Source of the DNA: CAWACP01 sp963832965
GTDB lineage: Bacteria > Acidobacteriota > Terriglobia > Bryobacterales > Bryobacteraceae
Direction: 5' to 3'
NCBI GenBank assembly: GCA_963832965.1
Contig: CAWHVW010000001.1
Location: forward strand, 369,202-433,201
DNA: 64,000 bases
Part shown: positions 56,311 through 64,000 of the stretch, piece after piece
Layout: each line of letters begins with the position of its first letter
Numbering within the stretch: position 1 is the stretch's first letter
Notes under the pieces: model-generated
The model's input: the letters and a program-made list of their open reading frames with translations, nothing else
What the model was told of the DNA's origin: nothing
Database searches by the model: none
Translations under genes and position numbers: made by a program

Positions 56311-56335
56311 CCGCTCCGTTACCGTCGCGGTTCGG
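56311..56335 (+). repeat. Dispersed repeat family B, copy 5, overlapping a gene end
   Basis: CCGCTCCGTTACCGTCGCGG + TTCGG, 19 bases after the pyc stop. Its minus strand encodes SEPRR and the stop codon of the following gene. Confidence 0.85.
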
Positions 56336-58217
56336 AAACTCGTTCGATATGGATGGCGATCGAGCCGGTTACTTCCACGGTGAGGGGGACGGCCAGAAAA
56401 CCGGGCACCAGGTTGAATATGCGCGATTGCCCTTCGTCGCGTACTTGCAGCGGAGCGGTGGCGCGGACGACGACGGTGCCACCAGCTTTGGAAATGGTGA
56501 TGGCGCCGGCGGCGGTTCGGCGCACGGTTTCGGCGGGAAGCGCGATCAGGGGGAGAGCCAGGCGGGAGCCTTGCGGCGCGGACACCGAAATTTCCATCGA
56601 ATCCGCGGCAAGCCGATAAGTCATCGAGACGCGGCCGCCTCCTCGGGCACCTGAAGGGGCGCACAACTCTGCGTCCACGTCGAAGCGGATGACGCCACCC
56701 TGATCCTGCGCACGCACGTTGGCGCTCAGATCGTAGAGCGTCGAGAACGTCTGGTCTCCGGCGGTCCGATCGACTCTGGGGGTGAGCGGGTAGTCTTCCG
56801 CGTCAGGGGATGGTTGCATGTTGTTGGGTTCGACGCGCCGATAACTGGCCAGGCTGCCAGCCAGCAGCGGTCCCACGTCGCGGTGGTAGAGCATGGAGAT
56901 GGCTCCGCCGGTGGGGTGCCAGACTCCGGGTTGGTAAAGCCAGTCGTTTCTGGTGACGGTGACGCGCCATGGGCCGCGCGCGGCGAGCCACGTGGCGATC
57001 TCGGGGAAAAAGCGGACGCCGTCGGCCGATTCACGGGGCAGGGGCGTGGAACTCGCTGGCGATGGCGTGGGAGCGGTGTCGAGCACGTCCGCAAGGACCT
57101 TGGCGTGCGTGAACGTGTGATGGACGCAGGGTTGCGCTCCTCGCGCGGCCAGGTGAGGGCCACCGTAGAGTAATCCTCCCGCGGTGCATCGGCGCAACAG
57201 CATGAGGTGCCGCCCGGCCGCGGTGTGGAAGCCCGGCTCTTCGCGGGACAGAGAAAGATATGCCGACAGCGCGCCGTCGGAGGTGCGGCTTCCCCAATAC
57301 GTCCATTTGAAGCCGCGGGTTCCCCAACTGTTGTCCCAGCCGCCATCGGGCAGCATGAAGGCGAGATGGGCGCGCATGGACGCCTGCACGGCCGCGCGGA
57401 TGCGATCGTCGCCGGCCAGCCGGGCGTAATCGAGGAGGGCAGGGAGCGATTCCTCGACGTTGTATCCGAGATCGACGGGACGGCAACCCAACGGCGATAC
57501 TTTGTCTTCGGGGTGCCCTTCGCCGTACAGCAACTGGTCCGGTTCCATGAAGTAACTGAGCGACTGGCGGGCGAGTTCCCGGGACCGCGCCTGCCACTCC
57601 GGCTCACCCAACATGCGGCCCAGCAGGAACAACGCGTGAGTCGCGGTGAGCGGGTAGTTGATGTTGCCGTAGGTGATCTCGAAGGTGTTTCGGATGAACT
57701 CGCCCGCCCGGCGCAGGCGGCGCGACCAGACGTCCCGCACGCTCGATTCGAGCAGGTCGCCGTGCCTTTCGATGGCATGCGCGAGGGCGAGCGCGCCAAA
57801 GACGGTGATCCCTTTCCAGGAGCGGGGATCGATTTCATTGGTCCAGGAGCCATCGGGCGCATCCACGTTACGGCTCCATTGCATCACCCGGATGGCGGCC
57901 TGCTGGTAGCGGGCCGATTTCGTCAAACGGGCTGCCGCGAGCAACGGGTAAACGGCGTCCGCACAGCGCCCGTGGAGAAAATTGCACGCGGGGCAACGGA
58001 AAGCTCCGTGCTCGGCTGGGTTGGAAGGGGCGTCGATTTGTAAACCAACCAGACCGTCGCACCAATCCAGAAGCAGGGACTGGACGGCAGGACGGAGGGA
58101 TGCGGGCGCTGGACCGCCGGCCAGGCCCGCGGCGGCGCCCCCGATTAGAGAATGGAACGCGCGCCGTGTTATTCGGGGGGCAGGCTTATCCGGGCGCGAG
58201 CGCTGCATTACACCCAA
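56319..58217 (-). CDS. Secreted alpha/alpha-barrel protein (heparinase II/III-like or related glycan-acting enzyme)
   Basis: 632 aa. A twin-arginine-type start (ITRRAFHSLIGGAAAGLAGG) suggests Tat export. Residues about 45-380 are helical-hairpin repeats of an alpha/alpha toroid with conserved-looking WKGITVFGALALAHAI, YGNINYPLTATHALFLLG and DNSWGTRGFKWTYWGSRTSDG. The C-terminal 200 residues are beta-rich, as in polysaccharide lyases of the heparinase type. No catalytic residues can be assigned, so a lyase or hydrolase role is a guess. The last codons (SEPRR, stop) are encoded in a family-B repeat. Confidence 0.6.
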   Translation of the reverse strand: MGVMQRSRPDKPAPRITRRAFHSLIGGAAAGLAGGPAPASLRPAVQSLLLDWCDGLVGLQIDAPSNPAEHGAFRCPACNFLHGRCADAVYPLLAAARLTKSARYQQAAIRVMQWSRNVDAPDGSWTNEIDPRSWKGITVFGALALAHAIERHGDLLESSVRDVWSRRLRRAGEFIRNTFEITYGNINYPLTATHALFLLGRMLGEPEWQARSRELARQSLSYFMEPDQLLYGEGHPEDKVSPLGCRPVDLGYNVEESLPALLDYARLAGDDRIRAAVQASMRAHLAFMLPDGGWDNSWGTRGFKWTYWGSRTSDGALSAYLSLSREEPGFHTAAGRHLMLLRRCTAGGLLYGGPHLAARGAQPCVHHTFTHAKVLADVLDTAPTPSPASSTPLPRESADGVRFFPEIATWLAARGPWRVTVTRNDWLYQPGVWHPTGGAISMLYHRDVGPLLAGSLASYRRVEPNNMQPSPDAEDYPLTPRVDRTAGDQTFSTLYDLSANVRAQDQGGVIRFDVDAELCAPSGARGGGRVSMTYRLAADSMEISVSAPQGSRLALPLIALPAETVRRTAAGAITISKAGGTVVVRATAPLQVRDEGQSRIFNLVPGFLAVPLTVEVTGSIAIHIERVSEPRR

Positions 58218-58246
58218 TTGTATGGGTTACTGCTGCCATCTGGCCG

Positions 58247-58271
58247 CCGCTCCGTCACCGTCGCGGTTCGG
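58247..58271 (+). repeat. Dispersed repeat family B, copy 6, overlapping a gene end
   Basis: Exact consensus. Its minus strand supplies the final codons (AEPRR, stop) of the VOC-family gene. Confidence 0.85.
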
Positions 58272-58773
58272 CAAGCGCCGGCTGCCAGAGCTCGATCTTA
58301 TTGCCATCCACGTCGTAGATCCAGGCAAAGCGACCGTAGGATTCATTGATTCGTTTGGCGTCGATCTTTACTCCCTCTTGTTCCAGGCGGTCGAGCAAAG
58401 CGTCCAGATCGTCCACGATGTAGTTGACCATGAACGATTGCGTGGCCGGGATATAGTGAGTGGAGGCGGGGAAAATAGTCCAAACGGTGACGTGTTCCTT
58501 TTGCGGGTCGTCGTGTTCGCGCCACGGAAGCATCGCGCCCTGGCCTTTGTCGGCGAGTCCAAGATGCTGCGAATACCATTCGCGCATCTGATCACGATCA
58601 GCGGATTTGAAGAAGACGCCGCCGATTCCCAGGATGCGCCCGCGCTGCTCCATTTTGACGGGCGGCTTCGGCTCTTCAGGTTGCGAAGATTGCACGTCCT
58701 GTCCTGCTATTAAGCAGGAGGAGATGAGCAACAGCGAACCGAGCGCGATTGAGCGCCAGGGTATTCCTTGCAT
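58255..58773 (-). CDS. Secreted VOC-family (glyoxalase/dioxygenase superfamily) protein
   Basis: 172 aa from the ATG at 58773 (MQGIPWRSIALGSLL), which gives a signal peptide (SIALGSLLLISSCLIAG, with a possible lipobox Cys); ATG 58788 is close by. The VOC fold follows: GIGGVFFKSADRDQMREWYSQHLGL, PATQSFMVNYIVDDLDALLD, ending WIYDVDGNKIELWQP, the typical final strand with Glu as metal ligand. Secretion is unusual for this fold. The stop comes from a family-B repeat. Confidence 0.8.
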   Translation of the reverse strand: MQGIPWRSIALGSLLLISSCLIAGQDVQSSQPEEPKPPVKMEQRGRILGIGGVFFKSADRDQMREWYSQHLGLADKGQGAMLPWREHDDPQKEHVTVWTIFPASTHYIPATQSFMVNYIVDDLDALLDRLEQEGVKIDAKRINESYGRFAWIYDVDGNKIELWQPALAEPRR

Positions 58774-58801
58774 CTGCGGATTATACATCGGATGTGCGGG
58801 A

Positions 58802-59218
58802 TCACCCGATTTCAACCGTAGGATAGGCTTCCGTGTATTCCTCTCCCTTGCAACCGTAATAAGTGACGGTTCGTGCCTTGAAATCGACGTCATACCGGAC
58901 AACGCCCGCACGCCATGACGCCCCCAGGAATTCCGGGAAGGTGCTCTCGCCGGCCTGATCGGTGCGAAAGGCCTTGATGAGGTCTTCGCGGTTGAAAGCG
59001 GGAACGTCCACAATTCCCGAGACCAGCGGTGCGCCCTGTATCGCCACCGGCCCCTCTTTAGTCAGGAAAAGGCTCTGACAGGCCGGAAGAGACCAGATGT
59101 TTCTGGTGACACCGGCGCGCCGCAGCGTCTCCGCAAGGTATGGGAAGCCGCCGACTTTGGGGCGGATGGCCATGGCCCGTTTCTGTGCGGCTTCCAGGTT
59201 CTCGATTGCTTTGCTCAT
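58802..59218 (-). CDS. DUF1398 (YbcV-like) family protein
   Basis: 138 aa: MSKAIENLEAAQKRAMAIRP, then GGFPYLAETLRRAGVTRNIW, and the C-terminal core VVRYDVDFKARTVTYYGCKGEEYTEAYP, which is the hallmark of DUF1398. Cytoplasmic; function not established. 28 bp upstream of the VOC gene on the same strand. Confidence 0.85.
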   Translation of the reverse strand: MSKAIENLEAAQKRAMAIRPKVGGFPYLAETLRRAGVTRNIWSLPACQSLFLTKEGPVAIQGAPLVSGIVDVPAFNREDLIKAFRTDQAGESTFPEFLGASWRAGVVRYDVDFKARTVTYYGCKGEEYTEAYPTVEIG

Positions 59219-59445
59219 TCTTGTCCTGTTCTCTCCTTCTGTTCATTGTTCCACTCGATCCCTTGCGGGGGATTTGGCGAGAGTGCCCTCGCCCGTGGAA
59301 TGGCCAGCACGCTGCGCTTCGATCCGATTCGCGAGCTCTTCCGGCTTTCTCCTCAAAGCATGCGCGACTGCTGACGCCCAATGACCGCCTGCCTGGACCA
59401 AAGCCTTGTCACTCGGGAGTCACGATCTGAGGGAATAGAACCTAT

Positions 59446-59576
59446 CAGGCTGCTGAAAAAGCCCGAAAACCGCTTGTTTACACGCGCGGCTCGGAAACGC
59501 AGCTACGTGTTTGCAGGTGGTTACCGAACCGCGACGGTGACGGGGCGGGGACCAGATAGCCTTTTTCAGCATCCTG
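59446..59576. mobile_element. 131-bp MITE with GCTGAAAAAG inverted ends
   Basis: Terminal inverted repeats CAGGCTGCTGAAAAAG (59446-59461) and CTTTTTCAGCATCCTG (59561-59576) differ at one of 16 positions. The right half holds a family-B repeat in minus orientation (59524-59548). No gene fits inside. The 220 bases between the DUF1398 gene and this element show nothing recognisable. The right end abuts the stop codon of the NAD-binding pseudogene (59577-59579). Confidence 0.75.
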
Positions 59577-60253
59577 CTAAGTAAGCCCGCGAGACCTCTG
59601 TTTCATTGCCGCATTGTCGAGATACACGACGCCGTGGGGGGCCGAGCTGTTGATGAATTCAGCGGTAAAGGCGCGCCCGATGTCATCCTGTTCAATCGTC
59701 CCAAACGGCCCCGGAATCAGACGCCCCAACCAGGCGACATAGCCCGGCGTGTGAGCATTGCCCGCGATAATTCCGGGCGGAAAATCGCCAGATGTTTGAA
59801 GCCGATATCCTTAACCGTTTCTTCCTTCAACCCCATAACTCGCGCATAGCGAATCCTGCTTTTCGCGGTGCTTCCCGCAGCCGAGAGCAGCGCAAACCGA
59901 GCAACGCCTCCGGCATGGCAACCACGGGCAAAACCACCGACAACTCTAATTTCGAGGGCCTTCAATTCCTCCTCGCTCCACTTCATGCTGCCTTTACCGA
60001 CGCCAACACAGGAGGCCCCATAGACGGGGTCGCCTGGCGCGACCATGCTGAGTGTAACCCCGGTCACTTCCGCGGGAAACTGCGCAGCAGCCGTATCCAG
60101 GATCACCTGCCGCAAGCGATGGTTAGCGGCCAGAGTCATGGCCTTGCGATTGACCATCACCACTTCAGCGCAGGACGGCTGGGCAACCAGCGCCCGCACC
60201 ACCGCGGCTCCAACCTGCCCAGTGCCACCGATGATCAAGACGCGAAACGCCAT
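59577..60253 (-). pseudogene. NAD(P)-binding (HTATIP2-like/atypical SDR) protein, frameshifted
   Basis: The N-terminal Rossmann start is intact: VLIIGGTGQVGAAVVRALV, then SAAGSTAKSRIRYARVMGLKEE. After IFRP (near 59783) the frame turns into ELSRAMLTRRAMSPG and stops at 59717. Restoring one G in CCCGGAATT gives IFRPGIIAGNAHTPGY, the normal family continuation, and runs to a stop at 59577. So a single-base deletion breaks an otherwise full gene of about 225 codons. Start at 60253. Confidence 0.8.
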
Positions 60254-60383
60254 TTCAGACCTCTTTGTCAGGATGTTTCATGCACGATTCCGTTGCCGCA
60301 TTCTGATGATTTCCTTTCAGCCTGCCCGAGAAACCGGTACATCAACACGAAGCGCCTTTCCAGACTATTGGAGCAAAAAGGTG

Positions 60384-60414
60384 TGGCTCCCCGGCATGGA
60401 TTCGAACCACGAAC
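60384..60414 (-). other. tRNA 3'-end fragment (attachment-site-like)
   Basis: Minus-strand GTTCGTGGTTCGAATCC followed by ATGCCGGGGAGCCA is a complete T arm (CGTGG-TTCGAAT-CCATG), acceptor strand CCGGGGA, discriminator G and CCA. The anticodon and D arms are missing; the adjoining 5' sequence does not fold as a tRNA. Such 3' fragments mark integration sites of tyrosine-integrase elements. A direct repeat CGGTACAAA (about 60493-60512) lies nearby. The discriminator and acceptor resemble tRNA-Asn, but the identity is unsure. Confidence 0.7.
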
Positions 60415-60528
60415 TTGAAAAGATTCTGAAGTCTCACAACTTATTGATTCTACAATGTCACTGAAGCCATCAAAAGCCTCAAAAGCATGGTCTCGGTACA
60501 AAATCGGTACAAAGTCTGGAGGCGCACG

Positions 60529-61224
60529 CTATAACCGCCCCCGCCACCGCGGCACGTTAGCTCTTGCCGTCATTCTCACCTGATGAGCATATGCACGGCC
60601 TGTCTCCATCGCCGCCAGTCTTGCAAGCTGCTGTCGGAGTTCCGGCGCGAAGGTGCTGATCCACTCGTCAGCCGGAATCAAATCGGCCTGACTGGACGCC
60701 GCAGCGACGAAGTCGCTGCGCGACATGGCGACCACCACTGCCTTTCCTTCCCTTCGATCTGGAAGGAGGCACCAAAGAGGCTCGCGTGTCACATCTGACG
60801 GCTCGGGAGGCACTGATCCCTGAAAATCGAAAACGATTGGCACTGGACTTTCCACCCAGGCTGGAGGAAAAATCTCCGCTGGATCAGTTGCAAGGAAAAA
60901 TCTCTTATTGAGCGTGGGCTCGAAGTGGATCTTCCTTTTAAGAAAGCGGGGATAGTCTCCCTTGAGGCGCATCCCATCGACAACCCAGATCATGTTTCCG
61001 TAGAAGCGCTCGCGCGCCGCACGCTCTTGCGGATCGATATGCGAATGCTGGAACTCGATGACCAGGCCGTGCTCCGTTCGCACGTCCGCGATGTGCTTCT
61101 CACCTGACTGATCGTGGTGAATGTACTCTTGCCATTCGGGGCGGAAATGGTTCTTCCATGCGCGATGCCATTCTGTCTCCGGTTCCCACCATCCGTCACA
61201 AGTCCTCTTGCCACGATGCGCCCA
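60529..61224 (-). pseudogene. CoiA-like competence protein, N-terminally truncated by an IS21-family element
   Basis: From the codon for WAHRG (61224) the protein follows the CoiA-like nuclease family: WWEPETEWHRAWKNHF, HIADVRTEHGLVIEFQHS, ERAARERFYGNMIWVVDG, with D-x-R..E-x-Q as the probable nuclease core. Further upstream the frame reads into the repeats at the IS end (to 61443), giving Pro/Ser-rich sequence unlike the family. The native N-terminal zinc-ribbon region is thus lost. In other bacteria CoiA acts in processing of imported DNA. Confidence 0.7.
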
Positions 61225-61229
61225 ATTGC

Positions 61230-61345
61230 GGATTCCGGGGCAAGGCGAAAAGGATTCCGGGGTGAACGCGAAAAGCGTTCCGGGGCGAAGACGAACACGA
61301 TTCCGGGCTGAAGGCGAACAGTGATTCCGGCGGGAAGGCGAACAG
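61230..61345 (+). repeat. IS21 left-end multiple transposase-binding repeats
   Basis: Five units, starting near 61230, 61252, 61276, 61300 and 61323, of form GATTCCGGGGTGAACGCGAA or GATTCCGGGCTGAAGGCGAA. Repeated subterminal sites of this kind are bound by IstA in IS21-family elements. Confidence 0.8.
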
Positions 61346-61455
61346 TTTTCGTCCGACCCCGGAATGGCTTTCGCGATGCCCGGAATGGTTTTCACACAGG
61401 CAGAGCGGCGCTGGACATCATACCGGCACAATGAACCCTCCAAGGGGGAATCAGA

Positions 61456-63006
61456 GTGCCGGCCAGGAGACTGTCCATGCGGAAACTACGGGAGGTCCTG
61501 CGCCTCCGATTCGAACTCAAACTGGGCTACCAGCAGATCGGGCGAAGTTGCGCGATTGCGGTGAGCACCGTTCACAAGTACCTGAAACGCGCCGAAGCGG
61601 CGGGGGTGAGCTGGCCGCTGCCGGAAGACTGGGATGAGGCGCGGGTGGAAGCGGCCGTGTTCCCGCCGGCGCCGCCACCTGCGGTCGAGTCACAACCGGC
61701 GCGCACGCCACCGGATTTCGCCGCGATGCACGAGCAGTTGCGCAGCAACAAGTACGTGACCCTGCAACTGCTGTGGGAGGAATACCGGCAGGCCAGCCCG
61801 GACGGCTATCGCTACTCGCGCTTCTGTTATCTGTACCAGCGTTGGCGCGCGAAGCTCGACGTGGTGCTGCGGCAGGAACACAAAGCCGGGGAGAAGATGT
61901 TCGTCGATTGGGCCGGAGCGACGATTCCGGTGTACGACCGGCACACGGGCATTGCCTGGCAGGCGCCGTTCTTCGTTGCCGCTCTGGGCGCCAGCTCCTA
62001 CACCTGGGCCGAGGCCACGCGCGACCAGCAGATGGAAGCGTGGCTGCGCGCCCACGTGCATGCGTTCGAATACTTCGGCGGGATTCCGGCGCTGGCGGTC
62101 CCGGATAATACCAAAACCGGTGTGACCAGGGCGCACCGTTACGATCCGGATCTGAACCCGACCTATTACAACTTCGCGCTGCACTGCGGTTTCGGCATCG
62201 TGCCCGCGCGCCCGCGAAAGCCTCGGGACAAAGCCGTCGTGGAAAATGCCGTGCAGCTCGCCCAGCGCTGGATCGTGGCAGCACTGCGCCATCATAAGTT
62301 CTTCTCGCTGGAAGAACTGAATGTGGCGATTCGCGAGCTGCTGGACAAGTTGAATCACCGGCCGTTCCGCAGGAAGGATGGAACGCGGGCGACGGTTTGG
62401 GAAACGATCGACAAACCGGCCCTGAAGCCATTGCCGATGGAACCCTTCGATCTCAGCGAGTGGTCGCGCGCCCGCGTCAACATCGACTATCACATAACCT
62501 TCGACGCGAACCTCTACAGCGTGCCCCATAACCTTGTGCACGAACTGGTGGAGATTCGCTCCACGCCCACCACTGTCGAGATCCTGCACAAAGGCACGCG
62601 CGTCGCTTCGCACCTGCGCAGCCGCGGGCGCGGGCAGGCCGTCACCAATGACGAGCACCGCCCCAGGAGTCACCGCGCGCATCTGGAGTGGACACCTTCG
62701 CGCATGGTCCACTGGGCCGAAACCATCGGCCCCAGCACGGCTCGGTTGTTTGAGCGGATCATGAACGACAAGCCGCATCCGGAGATGGGTTATCGCGGGT
62801 GTCTGGGCATCATCCGGTTGGCGGAAAAATACTCCGCGCAGCGGGTGGAAGCGGCCTCCGAGCGTGCTCTGCTCACCGGCGCGTGCCGTTACAAAAGCGT
62901 CGAGTCGATCTTGCGAAACTCGCTCGATCAGGTACCCCCATCTGCACCGCCGCCTGCTTCCACTCCACCGCACGACAACATCCGCGGGTCGGAATACTTC
63001 GAGTGA
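61456..63006 (+). CDS. istA: IS21-family transposase IstA
   Basis: 516 aa from GTG 61456, with AAGGGGG 9 bases upstream. N-terminal HTH (FELKLGYQQIGRSCAIAVSTVHKYLKRA). Integrase core with the DDE triad in MFVDWAGATIPVY, LAVPDNTKTGV and PRDKAVVENAVQLAQRW. The C-terminal part binds the element ends. Frame is intact. istB starts 8 bp after its stop. Confidence 0.95.
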   Translation: MPARRLSMRKLREVLRLRFELKLGYQQIGRSCAIAVSTVHKYLKRAEAAGVSWPLPEDWDEARVEAAVFPPAPPPAVESQPARTPPDFAAMHEQLRSNKYVTLQLLWEEYRQASPDGYRYSRFCYLYQRWRAKLDVVLRQEHKAGEKMFVDWAGATIPVYDRHTGIAWQAPFFVAALGASSYTWAEATRDQQMEAWLRAHVHAFEYFGGIPALAVPDNTKTGVTRAHRYDPDLNPTYYNFALHCGFGIVPARPRKPRDKAVVENAVQLAQRWIVAALRHHKFFSLEELNVAIRELLDKLNHRPFRRKDGTRATVWETIDKPALKPLPMEPFDLSEWSRARVNIDYHITFDANLYSVPHNLVHELVEIRSTPTTVEILHKGTRVASHLRSRGRGQAVTNDEHRPRSHRAHLEWTPSRMVHWAETIGPSTARLFERIMNDKPHPEMGYRGCLGIIRLAEKYSAQRVEAASERALLTGACRYKSVESILRNSLDQVPPSAPPPASTPPHDNIRGSEYFE

Positions 63007-63014
63007 GGACCAAC

Positions 63015-63759
63015 ATGCTACAGGAACCAATGATGGAAAAACTGACGGCCATGCGGCTGCTGGGCATGGTGGACGCCTTGCAAGCGCAGGAACAGGATCC
63101 GGCATCGCGCGAGCTGAGCTTTCTGGAACGGCTCGGGTTGCTGATCGATCAGCAGTGGACGTGGCGCGAGAATCAGGCGCTGGCGCGGCGTTTGCACGCC
63201 GCCCGACTGAAGGGCGCTTCCGTCGAGGACATCGACTACCGTACTTCGCGCGGACTGGATAAGAGCGTGATCCGCGCACTGGCGCAGAAGTCAGCGTGGG
63301 CCGCGCAGCACGAGACATCTTTGTGCTCGGGCCGACCGGCGTTGGCAAGAGCTTCCTGGCCTGCGCTCTGGCACAGAAGGCCTGTCGCGACGGTTACTCG
63401 GCTCTCTATACGCGCGCCGCCGCTCTGTTTCGCGATCTCGCCATAGCGCGCGCCGATGGGAGTCTGCGCAGTTTGCTGGCGCGCCTGAGTCGCATCGACG
63501 TGCTGGTGATCGACGATTGGGCCATGGCTCCACTGGCGGAAACCGAGCGCCGTGACTTCTGGGAGATCTGCGAGGACCGTTATCAGACGCGCTCGACGAT
63601 CCTGACTTCACAGCTTCCTGTCGCGCGCTGGCACGACAGATTGGCGATCCCACCGCCGCTGACGGCATTTTGGATCGTCTGGTTCATAATGCGCATCGCA
63701 TCGAAATGCGCGGAGATTCCATGCGCAAGAAACGAAGCGGTGCACAGCCGCCGAGCTGA
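63015..63759 (+). pseudogene. istB: IS21-family helper ATPase IstB, with two single-base deletions
   Basis: The ATG at 63015 opens with KLTAMRLLGMVDALQAQEQ and is normal to AQKSAWAAQHE (about 63315). There one A is missing (GAGACATC for GAGAACATC) and the frame shifts; in the next frame follows IFVLGPTGVGKSFLACALAQ (Walker A) and DVLVIDDWAM (Walker B). A second shift, a missing C in CACGACAGATT near 63636, moves back to a third frame: QIGDPTAADGILDRLVHNAH to the stop at 63757-63759. The whole family length is present. Either a recent pseudogene or sequence error. Confidence 0.88.
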
Positions 63760-63929
63760 CGCTCGCCGGGTCTCTCCAGCGCTGAGGCGGGGACAAGGGC
63801 TGCGCCCCTTTCCCCGCACCCCTTTCTCCGCTTGCGGCATCGTGCCTGCGCTGCGCTCCGGTGGATTTTTCTTGACGAAGCCGAACACTTCCCGCACAAT
63901 CGAAGTGCCAGCGTCGCTTCGCTCCGAGA

Positions 63930-64000
63930 ACTGTTCGCCTTCGGCCCGGAATGCCGTTCGCGTTCCCTCTGGAATCAGCGTTCGCCTTCGCCGGAATCCT
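63930..64000 (-). repeat. IS21 right-end multiple transposase-binding repeats (incomplete)
   Basis: Inverted counterparts of the left-end units (GTTCGCCTTCGGCCCGGAAT, GTTCGCGTTCCCTCTGGAAT, GTTCGCCTTCGCCGGAATCC). The 170 bases between the istB stop and these repeats hold no gene. Confidence 0.75.

Larger units (their letters stand above)
61229..64000 (+). mobile_element. IS21-family insertion sequence (right end beyond the window)
   Basis: Left end: five tandem copies of a roughly 24-base motif GATTCCGGGGNGAAGGCGAAC at about 61230-61345. Right end: at least three inverted copies (GTTCGCCTTCGGCCCGGAAT type) from about 63930 to 63999, still running at the window edge. Between them are istA and istB in the usual order. 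The element has interrupted the coiA-like gene on its left. istB is frameshifted, so this copy is probably inactive. Confidence 0.85.

Noticed and set aside
59300..59373. Start of a small heat-shock-protein-like frame (MASTLRFDPIRELFRL)
   Set aside because: Stops after about 24 codons and no continuation was found in other frames; too short to call even a remnant.

Overview
The window looks like a chromosome segment of a high-GC Acidobacteriota, most like the Bryobacterales/Solibacter group. That placement is inferred from gene content: a PadR regulator paired with a duplicated-FtsX ADOP-type permease, a GWxTD-domain protein, several secreted or outer-membrane proteins with carboxypeptidase-regulatory-like domains, and a rich set of secreted carbohydrate-active enzymes. 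No rRNA is present. One tRNA-Arg(CCG) is intact.

Layout. 1-6.6 kb: alpha-2-macroglobulin-like protein (5' end outside the window), a four-helix membrane protein, and a PadR/ADOP pair behind a palindromic promoter-operator. 6.6-9.7 kb: a repeat-filled gap, then an acyl carrier protein, a MaoC-SDR fusion and a membrane acyltransferase. 9.7-20.5 kb: a TPR protein, a UbiA-type prenyltransferase coupled to a large GT-C-like membrane protein with a DxDD-bearing C-terminal domain, and converging GH39 and GH9 hydrolases. 20.5-30.3 kb: tRNA-Arg, a thioredoxin-fold protein, envelope proteins, a GWxTD protein, and a PTPS-related membrane protein next to an internally deleted inverted paralogue. 30.4-38.3 kb: pyruvate dehydrogenase E1, an ornithine cyclodeaminase relative, zinc-ribbon proteins, DedA, FabD and a DUF885 lipoprotein. 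38.5-47 kb: a PDZ/GAF/PAS histidine kinase with an NtrC-type regulator, an M23 peptidase, TonB, a small wHTH regulator and UppS. 47.4-56.3 kb: a DUF4097 lipoprotein, then a pyruvate carboxylase gene split by a 4.36-kb insert. 56.3-64 kb: a secreted alpha/alpha-barrel protein, a VOC protein, a DUF1398 protein, then a decay zone with a MITE, a frameshifted NAD-binding gene, a tRNA 3' fragment, a truncated coiA-like gene and an IS21-family element running off the end.

The most unusual part is the insert in pyruvate carboxylase (49742-54099). It splits the gene between two adjacent conserved codons with no apparent loss. It is visibly lower in GC than its surroundings and almost free of coding sequence. 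It contains a diverged 1.2-kb tandem duplication with a 32-base perfect palindrome, and it ends in a frameshifted gene for a deaminase-like (HAE...CPxC) domain.

Two dispersed repeat families also run through the window. Family A is a 19-base palindrome around a central ATG, with compensatory stem changes, always on the same strand. Family B is a 25-base motif that is part of a 131-bp MITE with GCTGAAAAAG-type inverted ends. Copies of both overlap the 3' ends of genes and supply their last codons and stops.
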